Assembly: GCA_017308235.1 (NCBI GenBank)
Contig: JAFKFL010000011.1
Coordinates: 310,001-374,000 of the forward strand
Reading direction: 5' to 3'
Length of the DNA: 64,000 nt
Source of the DNA: Alphaproteobacteria bacterium
GTDB lineage: Bacteria; Pseudomonadota; Alphaproteobacteria; Reyranellales; Reyranellaceae
Shown here: positions 55,291 to 63,194 of the stretch, in pieces
Numbering within the stretch: the stretch's first letter is position 1
How the letters are laid out: each line of letters starts with the position of its first letter
Translations under genes and position numbers: made by a program
The notes under the pieces: model-generated
Databases searched by the model: none
Told to the model about the DNA's origin: nothing
What the model saw: only the letters and a program-made list of their open reading frames with translations

Positions 55291-56421
55291 ATGCGCAAGA
55301 CCATGATCGCGATAGGTCTGTCGGCGGTTGCGATGGCGACACCGGCTTACGCGGACGTGCAGATCGGCGTGCTGATGCCGACCTCCGGGTTTGCCGCCGG
55401 CTTTGGTCTTGAGGAGCAGGGCTCCATCGACCTCTTCATGAAGAGCTATTCGGACCTCGGTCCCGCGGGCAAGCTCAAGCTTGTCATCTACGATACCCGC
55501 GGCGAGCCAGCTCAGGCGATCAGCCTCACCAAGAAGCTGATCGATAGCGACAAGGTTACTGCGATCATCGGGCCCTACCTCAGCGGCGAAAGCGAGGCGG
55601 CCTTCCCGGTGGCGAATCGCGCTGCGACCCCGATCGTGACGCCCTCGTCGGCCAAACCGGGCATTGCGGCAGCGAACCGGCCGTGGGCGTTCCGTTTCTC
55701 CTCGACGACCGACAAGACAGACAAAGCACTCATCGAGCATTGGACGAAAAAGCAATCCAAGCCGATCAAGAACGTCGTGCTCTTCTATGACGGCAAGGAT
55801 GCGGTCTCCAGCTCGGATGGAAAAACCGTCATGCCGGCTGCGCTCAAGGCCGCTAACGTCAATGTGTTGGACGCGATCTCCTTCCAGACCGGCGACGTCG
55901 ATTTTTCGGCGCAAGTGACGCGCGCCAAAGCGCTGAATCCGGACGGGATCGTCGTGACCGCGCTCTTCACGGAAGCTGGCCATCTTGTGTCTGAACTGCG
56001 CAAGCAGGGCATGACGCAGCCGATTGCCGCCGGCGTCGAGCTGTCACTCGATCACAAGTTCATCGAAATTGCCGGCAAGGCATCCGAGGGTGTGTTAACT
56101 GCCGCCGAATTCAATCGCGACAGTTCCAAGCCAACGGTCGTCCAGTTCGTCAAGGATTATGAGGCTGCAACGCATCATCTGCCCGGCAACTCGTCAGCGT
56201 TGATGTACGACACGCTGTCTCTGATGCGCCATTGCATCATGTCGACCGGCGTCGTTGGCAACAGCGAGGCCGACAAGGTCAAGATCCGTGATTGCTGGGC
56301 CAACATGAACGGCGTTGAGGCGCCGATCGCCGGGGCAGTCACGATCAATAAGGACGGCGATGGCGTGCGGCAGCCGAACTTCCTTGTCGTCCGCGACGGC
56401 AAGTTTGTCGTCGATCCGTAA
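55291..56421 (+). CDS. Liv-type ABC importer substrate-binding protein
   Basis: A 376-residue exported protein. The signal peptide is MIAIGLSAVAMATPAYA, and the mature part is VQIGVLMPTSGFAAGFGLEE, the type 1 periplasmic fold that binds amino acids, amides or aromatic acids. The C-terminal end has conserved cysteines (RHC, IRDC). It is the first gene of an operon that contains both permeases, both ATPases and the MarR gene. Relatives include aromatic-acid importers, so an aromatic or heteroaromatic solute is plausible. Confidence 0.92.
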   Translation: MRKTMIAIGLSAVAMATPAYADVQIGVLMPTSGFAAGFGLEEQGSIDLFMKSYSDLGPAGKLKLVIYDTRGEPAQAISLTKKLIDSDKVTAIIGPYLSGESEAAFPVANRAATPIVTPSSAKPGIAAANRPWAFRFSSTTDKTDKALIEHWTKKQSKPIKNVVLFYDGKDAVSSSDGKTVMPAALKAANVNVLDAISFQTGDVDFSAQVTRAKALNPDGIVVTALFTEAGHLVSELRKQGMTQPIAAGVELSLDHKFIEIAGKASEGVLTAAEFNRDSSKPTVVQFVKDYEAATHHLPGNSSALMYDTLSLMRHCIMSTGVVGNSEADKVKIRDCWANMNGVEAPIAGAVTINKDGDGVRQPNFLVVRDGKFVVDP

Positions 56422-56449
56422 GATCTTCTAGTCGACCCGGGCACGCCAC

Positions 56450-57331
56450 GTGGTCTTCCTGCAGCAACTGATAAACGGTGTGATGCTCGGAAGCACCTAC
56501 GCCCTGGTGGCGATCGGCTATTCACTGATCTTTGGCGTGCTGCGGCTGCTGCACTTCGCCCATGGCGAGGTTTTCATGGTCGGAGCCTTCATCGGGTTGG
56601 GGGCGGTCGTTTATCTCCACGTAGGTCCGCTGGTAGCCCTGCTGTGCGCGGCAGTTGGTTGCGCCTTACTGGGTGTCGTGATCGAGTTCGTGGCGTTCCG
56701 TCCGATCCGGCGTCGTAATGGCAGTCTGCTGGCGCCTATCGTGAGCAGCCTCGGTGTCGGCTTGCTTCTGCAGGAAGTGGCAACCAACCTGTTCGGCGCG
56801 GAGCAAACGCGCTTTCCGCCACAGTTCGAAGGCGAAATGATCCGGCTCGGCGGCCTGTTCGTCACCAGCACCCAGCTCTTCATTCTTGGCACGTCGTTCG
56901 TGCTGATGCTGGCGGTGCATCTGTTCGTTTCCTACACAAAGTACGGCATGGCAATGCGCGCTTCAGCCGAAAGCACCGACGTGGCGCGCCTCCTCGGTAT
57001 CAATGTGGATACGGTGATCGTGCTGACGTTCGCCTTCGCATCCGCGCTGGGCGGTGTCGCCGGCGTGCTGGTGGGTTTTGCTTTCAGCGCTATTTCGCCA
57101 TTCATGGGTGTCAGCATGTCGATAAAGGGGGTGGCGATCATGCTGATCGGTGGCCTCGGAAGCATTTACGGCGCCATGGTCGGTGGCCTCATCCTTGGCG
57201 TCGTCGAGGTGATGACGGTGGGCTATCTCGCTTCGTCGTACCGCGATGCTTTCTCGTTCGCCCTGTTGATCATCATGCTGCTCGTGCGGCCCCAAGGGCT
57301 GTTTTCGGGCGCGTCGGCAGCAAAGCGATAG
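56450..57331 (+). CDS. Liv-type ABC importer permease (LivH-like)
   Basis: A 293-residue inner-membrane protein with the LivH features GVMLGSTYALVAIGYSLIFG and LLHFAHGEVFMVGAF, plus MLIGGLGSIYGAMVGG for ATPase coupling. The start is GTG at 56450 (VVFLQQLING). It lies 28 bp after the binding-protein gene, and the LivM-like gene begins at the next base after its stop. Confidence 0.93.
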   Translation: MVFLQQLINGVMLGSTYALVAIGYSLIFGVLRLLHFAHGEVFMVGAFIGLGAVVYLHVGPLVALLCAAVGCALLGVVIEFVAFRPIRRRNGSLLAPIVSSLGVGLLLQEVATNLFGAEQTRFPPQFEGEMIRLGGLFVTSTQLFILGTSFVLMLAVHLFVSYTKYGMAMRASAESTDVARLLGINVDTVIVLTFAFASALGGVAGVLVGFAFSAISPFMGVSMSIKGVAIMLIGGLGSIYGAMVGGLILGVVEVMTVGYLASSYRDAFSFALLIIMLLVRPQGLFSGASAAKR

Positions 57332-58150
57332 ATGTTCAATAGCTACACCGAGTCGCTCGCCGTCTTCTTCGGCATCAACGTTCTGATGGCATTCAGCGTC
57401 TATTTGCCGAGTTCGGCCGGGCTGATCTCGCTGGGGCAGGGCGGCTTCATGGCGATCGGCGCCTATACCTCGGCACTCCTGACGGCAAAAGATGTGCCGT
57501 TTGCGCTGGCGCTGGCGGCAGGGGCAGCAGTGGCGGCGTTGATCGGTGTCCTGGTGGCGGCACCAGCGGTCCGCATAAGGGGCATCTATCTGATCATTGC
57601 GACGCTGGGCTTCGGCGAGATCGTCCGCATCCTGTTCATCAATCTGGAGTTTGCGGGCGGCGCGTCCGGCCTGTCCGGTATCCGGCCGTTGACGACGCTC
57701 TGGTATGTCGTGGGCGTCTGTTTCTTCGTAGGCTTGTGCCTGTGGCGCCTGCGCACGCTGACTTTAGGTCGGGCAATTCTCGCCGTGCACGAGGACGAGA
57801 CGGCCGCGGAAGCCATGGGAATCAAGCTGCTGCAGACCAAGCTCATCGCCTTTGGCGGTGGGGCCGCCATCGCCGGGCTGGCGGGAGGGTTGTTCGCCCA
57901 TTACGCGCTCTTCATCGACCCCGAACAGTTCGGCTTCTCGCGATCGGCGGAAGCGTTCCTGTTCGTTGTTCTGGGCGGCTCCGGCAATCCGTTGGGGCCG
58001 GTCATCGGTGCCGCCGTCGTCACGTTGCTGCCTGAAGTTTTGCGCTTCCTCCAGGATTGGCGGATGAGTTTCTTCGCGGTGCTTCTGATCGGTTGTGCGA
58101 TCTGGCGCCCGGGCGGGCTGGTGGCAGCGCGACCGCCGTCGCGCCTGTGA
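57332..58150 (+). CDS. Liv-type ABC importer permease (LivM-like), short form
   Basis: A 272-residue inner-membrane protein with the LivM motif AGLISLGQGGFMAIGAY and FVVLGGSGNPLGPV near the end. It is shorter than the usual 310-340 residues, mainly because the N-terminal helices before the motif are reduced; this is within the range of the family. It overlaps the ATPase gene by GTGA. Confidence 0.9.
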   Translation: MFNSYTESLAVFFGINVLMAFSVYLPSSAGLISLGQGGFMAIGAYTSALLTAKDVPFALALAAGAAVAALIGVLVAAPAVRIRGIYLIIATLGFGEIVRILFINLEFAGGASGLSGIRPLTTLWYVVGVCFFVGLCLWRLRTLTLGRAILAVHEDETAAEAMGIKLLQTKLIAFGGGAAIAGLAGGLFAHYALFIDPEQFGFSRSAEAFLFVVLGGSGNPLGPVIGAAVVTLLPEVLRFLQDWRMSFFAVLLIGCAIWRPGGLVAARPPSRL

Positions 58151-58917
58151 GCGATGCACCGCTCCTCGACGTCACGGGCGTCGGCGTGACGTACGGCGGC
58201 TACGTGGCACTCGACGATGTGTCCTGCCGCGTCGTGGAGAACAGTATACACGCCTTGATCGGGCCAAACGGCGCCGGCAAGACGACGCTGTTCAATGTCG
58301 TCAGCGGACTGGTGAAGCCGGAGTCGGGGAGCCTGCAGTTTCGAGAACGGCAGTATACGGGCTTGCGGCCCGACCAGATCCTGGTGATGGGGATTGCGCG
58401 CAACTTCCAGCAGGTTCGGCTGTTTCCGGTGCTCTCGGTGATCGAGAACGTGATGGTCGGCTGTCATAGTCGCTTGCCGCGCACGAGTTTCCGCGACTTT
58501 GTGTTGGGCCCATTGGGGCGAGACAAAGTGGATCGGCTGGCCCGCGAACGCGCGGCAGAGATGCTCGATTTGGTCGAGTATCGCGGAGATACAAAGGCCC
58601 CACCGTCGCAGATGACGCTGGTCGACCAGCGACGGATCGAGATTGCCCGCGCCCTTGCCAGCGACCCGCAATTGCTCTTGCTGGATGAACCCGCCGCCGG
58701 CATGAACCCGGCGGAAGCCAGCCAGCTAAGCGAAATCATCAGGAAGATCCGCGGGCTGGGGCGGACAGTCCTGCTGGTGGAGCACAACACCCGTATGGTG
58801 TTTTCACTCGCTGATGAGGTCACCGTGCTGAGCGCGGGCAAGATCATAGCCTCGGGCCCGCCGTCGGCGGTGAAGAGCGATTCCGCGGTCGTCACGGCCT
58901 ATCTGGGGAACGTCTGA
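58147..58917 (+). CDS. Liv-type ABC importer ATP-binding protein (LivG-like)
   Basis: A 256-residue ATPase with Walker A GPNGAGKTT, the LivG pattern GIARNFQQVRLFP and Walker B LLLLDEPAAGMNP. The signature region reads SQMTLVDQRRIEIAR, a weak match to LSxGxQ, as in several LivG proteins. The start is GTG at 58147, overlapping the permease stop. The open frame further upstream is not used. Confidence 0.92.
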   Translation: MSDAPLLDVTGVGVTYGGYVALDDVSCRVVENSIHALIGPNGAGKTTLFNVVSGLVKPESGSLQFRERQYTGLRPDQILVMGIARNFQQVRLFPVLSVIENVMVGCHSRLPRTSFRDFVLGPLGRDKVDRLARERAAEMLDLVEYRGDTKAPPSQMTLVDQRRIEIARALASDPQLLLLDEPAAGMNPAEASQLSEIIRKIRGLGRTVLLVEHNTRMVFSLADEVTVLSAGKIIASGPPSAVKSDSAVVTAYLGNV

Positions 58918-59630
58918 TGGCGTTCCTGACCATCAGCGACCTGAGCGTCACGTTTGGCAACGTCCGGGCGCTGGACAAGGTCTCGTTCTCGATCGAACGC
59001 AACGAAATCGTGACGATCGTTGGCGCAAATGGGGCCGGCAAGAGCACGCTGATGCGCGCGGTTATGGGACTTGCCCCGGTCCTCGGCGGCACAATCGAAT
59101 TCGATGGCCGTTCGATTAGGCGCACGTCGACTCACGCTATTGCAAGAAAAGGAATTGCGCTGGTGCCGGAAGGGCGAGGGCCCCTCCGGCAGCTGACGGT
59201 TCGCGAAAATTTGCGCCTGGGCGCTTTCGCGCGACGCTGGAACGCCGATGCCCGCCGGGATTTCGACGAGGCGCTGGACCGATTTCCGGCGCTCAAGCCG
59301 CGGTTGACCCAGATGGCGGGCACGCTGTCGGGCGGCGAACAACAGATGCTGGTGATCGCGCGGGCGATGATGGCGCGTCCAAAGTTGCTATTGCTGGACG
59401 AGCCGTCGCTTGGGCTGGCGCCCCTCATCGTGGCTCGCGTCTTCGAGACGATCGCCTCGCTGCGTGCGATGGATGTATCGGTCGTCATTGTCGAGCAGAA
59501 CGCCCATGCCGCCCTCGGCATGGCCGACCGTGCCTACGTTATCGAGAACGGCCGGATCGTGCTGGAAGGAACCGATCTTCTGGGAGATCCGCGCGTACAG
59601 GAGGCTTTTCTCGGCGGTATCGTCTCGTGA
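58917..59630 (+). CDS. Liv-type ABC importer ATP-binding protein (LivF-like)
   Basis: A 237-residue ATPase with Walker A GANGAGKST, signature LSGGEQQM and Walker B LLLLDEPSLGLAP, then VEQN. The start overlaps the previous stop (TGATG). It completes the importer: binding protein, two permeases and two ATPases, all apparently intact, unlike the set at 17-21 kb. Confidence 0.93.
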   Translation: MAFLTISDLSVTFGNVRALDKVSFSIERNEIVTIVGANGAGKSTLMRAVMGLAPVLGGTIEFDGRSIRRTSTHAIARKGIALVPEGRGPLRQLTVRENLRLGAFARRWNADARRDFDEALDRFPALKPRLTQMAGTLSGGEQQMLVIARAMMARPKLLLLDEPSLGLAPLIVARVFETIASLRAMDVSVVIVEQNAHAALGMADRAYVIENGRIVLEGTDLLGDPRVQEAFLGGIVS

Positions 59631-59699
59631 CGGCGGAAGATGCTAGGTTGCCCGAGCCGCGCCGATACAGGCGGGGCAACGACGACTCAAGGAAGTAAA

Positions 59700-60182
59700 T
59701 TGTCCGCCTCGAAGAAAAAGCCGGAAACGGCACCTGATGACATCCGCCTCGATCTGGAAGAGCGTTCCTTCTATCGCTTCTCCATTTTGGCCAACGAGAT
59801 CAACCGGTCCGTGACGCGTGCCTACGTGAAGCATTACGGGCCGCCCGCCAACGCGTGGCGCATTCTTGCAGTTCTCAACAAGTTCAAGAGCCAGTCGCCA
59901 TCAGACCTCAAGCATCACACGACCCTGGAGACGGACAAGATCACGCGCATCGTCGACCACCTTGTCGAGCGCGGCTTTGTCTTGCGCAAGCCAGACAAGG
60001 TCGACCGTCGACGGGTGGTGATTTCGTTGTCGGCGACCGGCCGGCGCACCACGCGGCATCTCGAGGCCATTATCGGCACGATGGAGCACGAGTTCCTGAC
60101 CGCGCTTGATGCCGCTGAGCGGCAGAAGCTCTACGAACTTCTCGAAAAACTGCGGAAGCGCGCGGCAGAAATTTTCGCCTAA
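59700..60182 (+). CDS. MarR-family transcriptional regulator
   Basis: A 160-residue winged-helix protein. It has ILANEINRSVTRAYVKHYG, then WRILAVLNKFKSQSPSDLKH, ETDKITRIVDHLVERGFVLR and the wing KPDKVDRRRVVISLSATG. MarR proteins are dimers that repress their targets until an aromatic or similar ligand binds. TTG at 59700 is chosen because AAGGAAG lies 5 nt upstream; the track to 59640 has no such signal. It ends the importer operon. Matching dyads in front of both neighbouring transcription units suggest that it controls the LigAB operon, its own operon and the dioxygenase gene. Confidence 0.92.
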   Translation: MSASKKKPETAPDDIRLDLEERSFYRFSILANEINRSVTRAYVKHYGPPANAWRILAVLNKFKSQSPSDLKHHTTLETDKITRIVDHLVERGFVLRKPDKVDRRRVVISLSATGRRTTRHLEAIIGTMEHEFLTALDAAERQKLYELLEKLRKRAAEIFA

Positions 60183-60199
60183 TCGAAGTTGGCGCTTTA

Positions 60200-60214
60200 G
60201 TTGTGAAACACAAT
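60200..60214. promoter_or_regulatory. MarR-type operator upstream of the dioxygenase gene
   Basis: GTTGTGAAACACAAT contains the perfect dyad TTGTG-AAA-CACAA. It differs at one position from the complement of the perfect site at 55195-55209. It lies 18 bp after the marR stop and 74 bp before the dioxygenase ATG. Confidence 0.75.
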
Positions 60215-60288
60215 TGAATTGACCATCCCGCGCGATTGCGCCACGCTTCCAGGATATCGGTGATGCTCTGGAGCACGGGAGGCCGTCC

Positions 60289-61155
60289 ATGAAGACGAGT
60301 GCGCTCAAGGCAGACTACGGGGTAGAGATTTCGGATATTGATATCCGAAGCGCTTCACCGGGTGAACTCCAGGAAATCGTCGAGATGCTGAGCAGCCATG
60401 GCGCGATCGTCTTGCGCGACCAGGAGCTCGATCCCGAACATCTCGTCGCCTTCACGCGTCTTCTCGGCGAGCCAGCCTACAATCCCCGCAAGGAGGTGAC
60501 GCTGCCGGGATTTCCGGACATCGCCGTCATCTCCAACAAGATCGTCGATGGCAAGCCGATCGGAGATCCCGACGCAGGCACCGGCTGGCACTTCGACATG
60601 CCCTACGAGCGCCGGCCCGGTTACTACACGCTGCTCTATGCATTGGAGGTGCCGGACGAAGGATCAAACACGCTGCTTGCGGATCTCTGCGCGGCGTGGG
60701 ACGCCCTTCCGGAGGATCGCCGCGAAGAGGTGAGCGATCTCGTGCTGCATCACAGCTACGCTCAGCTTGCGTCCTTCAAGAACAATACCCTGACCCCCGA
60801 GCAACGGCGCCGGCTGCCGGATGTCTTTCACCCCTTGGTGCGCCGTCACCCCCACAATGGTCGACTAGCCTTGCGTCCGTGTTTCGGCGGTTGCAAAGGG
60901 GTGCTGGGGATTGCCAACCCGGCTGGACTGGAGCTCATCAAAGAGCTGGTCGAGTTTGTCACGCAGGAGCGTTTCATCTACAGCCACAAGTGGAGGCCGC
61001 GCGATCTGCTCGTGTGGGACAACAACTGCACGCTTCACCGCGGCACGCCATTCGACAAGAAGAAGTACATCAGATTGGTTCACCGGACGTGGATCCAGAG
61101 TCCGGAAGAGCATTATCGCGACTCTTTGAATCCCGTGATGGGGCATGCCGCGTAG
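60289..61155 (+). CDS. TauD/TfdA family 2-oxoglutarate dioxygenase
   Basis: A 288-residue protein with the iron motif WHFDMPYE (His101, Asp103). The distal His lies near residue 250 in NNCTLHRGTPFD, and the 2-oxoglutarate-binding Arg in RLVHRTWIQ. It hydroxylates a small acid, coupled to 2-oxoglutarate decarboxylation. It has only modest resemblance to the island enzyme at 14975. Its upstream operator ties it to the MarR regulon, so it probably acts early in the same pathway, perhaps removing a side chain before ring cleavage. The converging gene ends 119 bp away. Confidence 0.9.
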   Translation: MKTSALKADYGVEISDIDIRSASPGELQEIVEMLSSHGAIVLRDQELDPEHLVAFTRLLGEPAYNPRKEVTLPGFPDIAVISNKIVDGKPIGDPDAGTGWHFDMPYERRPGYYTLLYALEVPDEGSNTLLADLCAAWDALPEDRREEVSDLVLHHSYAQLASFKNNTLTPEQRRRLPDVFHPLVRRHPHNGRLALRPCFGGCKGVLGIANPAGLELIKELVEFVTQERFIYSHKWRPRDLLVWDNNCTLHRGTPFDKKKYIRLVHRTWIQSPEEHYRDSLNPVMGHAA

Positions 61156-61274
61156 GGCGGCCTGCCACCCCATTTTGTCGGCATGCACCAAAACTTGCCC
61201 AGGAGGCAGTAGCCTTCGTAGGCGCTCGCTTTCCGCCAGCGGGTTAAGATGACAACGATTGGATCCGCTCGACG

Positions 61275-62981
61275 CTAGCTCACGACGGCGTAAGCCGGTT
61301 GTCGCCAGTCGGCGCCGGCGCGCAAAAAGCCGGTTTTGCTGTCGAGCAGGATCGCCTCGACGGAGCAGGCCCGTCGCGTCAAAGCCGGCCACATCTCCAC
61401 GTCATGGCCGCGCCGCTTCAACTCTTCAATCGTCGCTTGCGGAAGCCGGTCTTCAATGTTCAGCCGGCCGGGCAGATGGATGTATGGCGCAAAGGAGTTG
61501 GGGAAACTGAAGGTCGCAAAGCGCGGCTGTTCGATCGCTTCCTGGATGTCCATGCCGAAATGGAAGGCATTTAGAAACACCTGCAGCATGGCCTGCACCT
61601 GCACGTCGCCGCCGGGAGCACCGAAGGGCATGACGCTACCGTCGTCGCGTACGGTGATAGCGGGATTTGGCGTCAGTCGTGGCCGCTTGCCGGGCGCCAC
61701 ACCCGATGGATGGCTGGGGTCGGGTCGGCTTTGCGTGCCGCGGCTCGACGGCACGATGCCGAGGCCCGGAATCACCGGCGCCCGCCAGCTGCCATCGCTC
61801 GGGGTAGCCGACATCGCATTGCCCCAGCGATCGACGGCGCAGCAGTAAGAGGTGTCAGGCTCGACGACCGCGTCGCTCGCCTGTTTGGAAGGCGGCGGGG
61901 TGTTAGCCGGATATCGCCCGACCGGCGGCGGCATATCGGGCATGGCGCGCACCATGTCGATGGCGTTCACCCGCGCCTTCACATGGGTGTCCGACAGCAG
62001 CTCGTCCATGCCGACATCGACGAACCGTGGATCACCATAGCGATACTCGCGGTCCGAGCACGTGGCCTTCAGGATTTCGGTGACGAGATGGATATAGTCG
62101 GCGCTGTTGTGCTTCAGACCCTTGAGCTCGCCCGCCGCCTCGATCATGCGCAACGCCTGCGCGAGCATCGGTCCCTGGCACCAGGGCCCGCATGTGTAGA
62201 CCTCGAAATCGCGCCAACGCACTTTGACAGGCTCTTCGTATCGGCTGTGGAAGTTGGCGAGGTCGTCGCGCGCCAGATAGCCGCCATTCTCTTCGTGATA
62301 GCGCACGATGGTCTCGGCGATGTCGCCGGCATAAAACGCCGCGCGCGCGGCCTGCAAGCCGGCCAGCCGTCCACGTGCCTGGGCGCCTCGCTCCTGGTCG
62401 ACCATGTATTGCAAGGTGCCGGCGAGGTCGGTTTGCAGGAAGCGGTCGCCCACTTTGGGCACCTGGCCGCCCGGCAGGAAGATCGCGGTGTTCGACGGCC
62501 AGGAGCGGTAACCGTCCTCGTACTGCTTGATCATGGTCGCCATGTACTCGAAGACGGCAAAGCCCTCGCGGGCGTAGCGGATCGCTGCCGCCGACACATC
62601 GCCAAACGACATGGTGCCGTAGTCTGAAAGTGCGGTTATCCAGGCGTCGGGTGCGGCGGGCACGACGGTACGCAGGAGGCCCAACGGCATCTTGCCACCA
62701 TGCTCGCGCATGAAGAGATCGGGCGGGAAACGCTTGGGCCAATGGCCGAGCCCTGCGATCGTGACGACCTTGCCTTGCCCGGTGCGGATCATGATCGGCG
62801 CCACGCCGGCCACGTTCACCTCGTCAGGGTGCAGCACCGCGAGCGCGATGCCCGCCGCGCAGCCCGCATCGATCGCATTGCCGCCGGCCTCGAGGATGGC
62901 AAATCCCGCAGCCGCGGCGAGGTAATGCCCAGCCGACACAGCATGTCGGCTGCCGTAGAGAGTAGGGCGCATCGATTTCAT
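61275..62981 (-). CDS. Gamma-glutamyltransferase family protein (Ntn hydrolase)
   Basis: A 568-residue protein of the gamma-glutamyltransferase family. The opening reads VSAGHYLAAAAGFAILEAGG, with GGNAIDAGCAAGIAL; the self-cleavage and nucleophile region is EPDTSYCCAVDRWGNAMS (Thr after Asp), and FGAPGGDVQVQ lies later. These proteins cut themselves into two subunits at that Thr. No signal peptide is evident, so it is probably cytoplasmic; such members often act on gamma-glutamyl or acylated intermediates of catabolic routes. ATG 62981 was chosen; upstream sequence to 63062 lacks a better start. Confidence 0.9.
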   Translation of the reverse strand: MKSMRPTLYGSRHAVSAGHYLAAAAGFAILEAGGNAIDAGCAAGIALAVLHPDEVNVAGVAPIMIRTGQGKVVTIAGLGHWPKRFPPDLFMREHGGKMPLGLLRTVVPAAPDAWITALSDYGTMSFGDVSAAAIRYAREGFAVFEYMATMIKQYEDGYRSWPSNTAIFLPGGQVPKVGDRFLQTDLAGTLQYMVDQERGAQARGRLAGLQAARAAFYAGDIAETIVRYHEENGGYLARDDLANFHSRYEEPVKVRWRDFEVYTCGPWCQGPMLAQALRMIEAAGELKGLKHNSADYIHLVTEILKATCSDREYRYGDPRFVDVGMDELLSDTHVKARVNAIDMVRAMPDMPPPVGRYPANTPPPSKQASDAVVEPDTSYCCAVDRWGNAMSATPSDGSWRAPVIPGLGIVPSSRGTQSRPDPSHPSGVAPGKRPRLTPNPAITVRDDGSVMPFGAPGGDVQVQAMLQVFLNAFHFGMDIQEAIEQPRFATFSFPNSFAPYIHLPGRLNIEDRLPQATIEELKRRGHDVEMWPALTRRACSVEAILLDSKTGFLRAGADWRQPAYAVVS

Positions 62982-63194
62982 GGCGGTCAAAATCCCGCAA
63001 ATGGTGTTTGTGACAAGTGGCGCTGTCCGAAAGAGTACTATGACGCAGCTTTGGCTTGCCACTCGAAGTGCGAAAGCCTCGGAGAGGCGAATTCTCTCCC
63101 TTGCTGATCAAATCTGCGTAAGTGGGCCGACTGGTTGCGCGCGGCGCGAGGGTGCGGAACCTCTGAAGAGCGCGTCGGTCGTGATGACCGCTGC

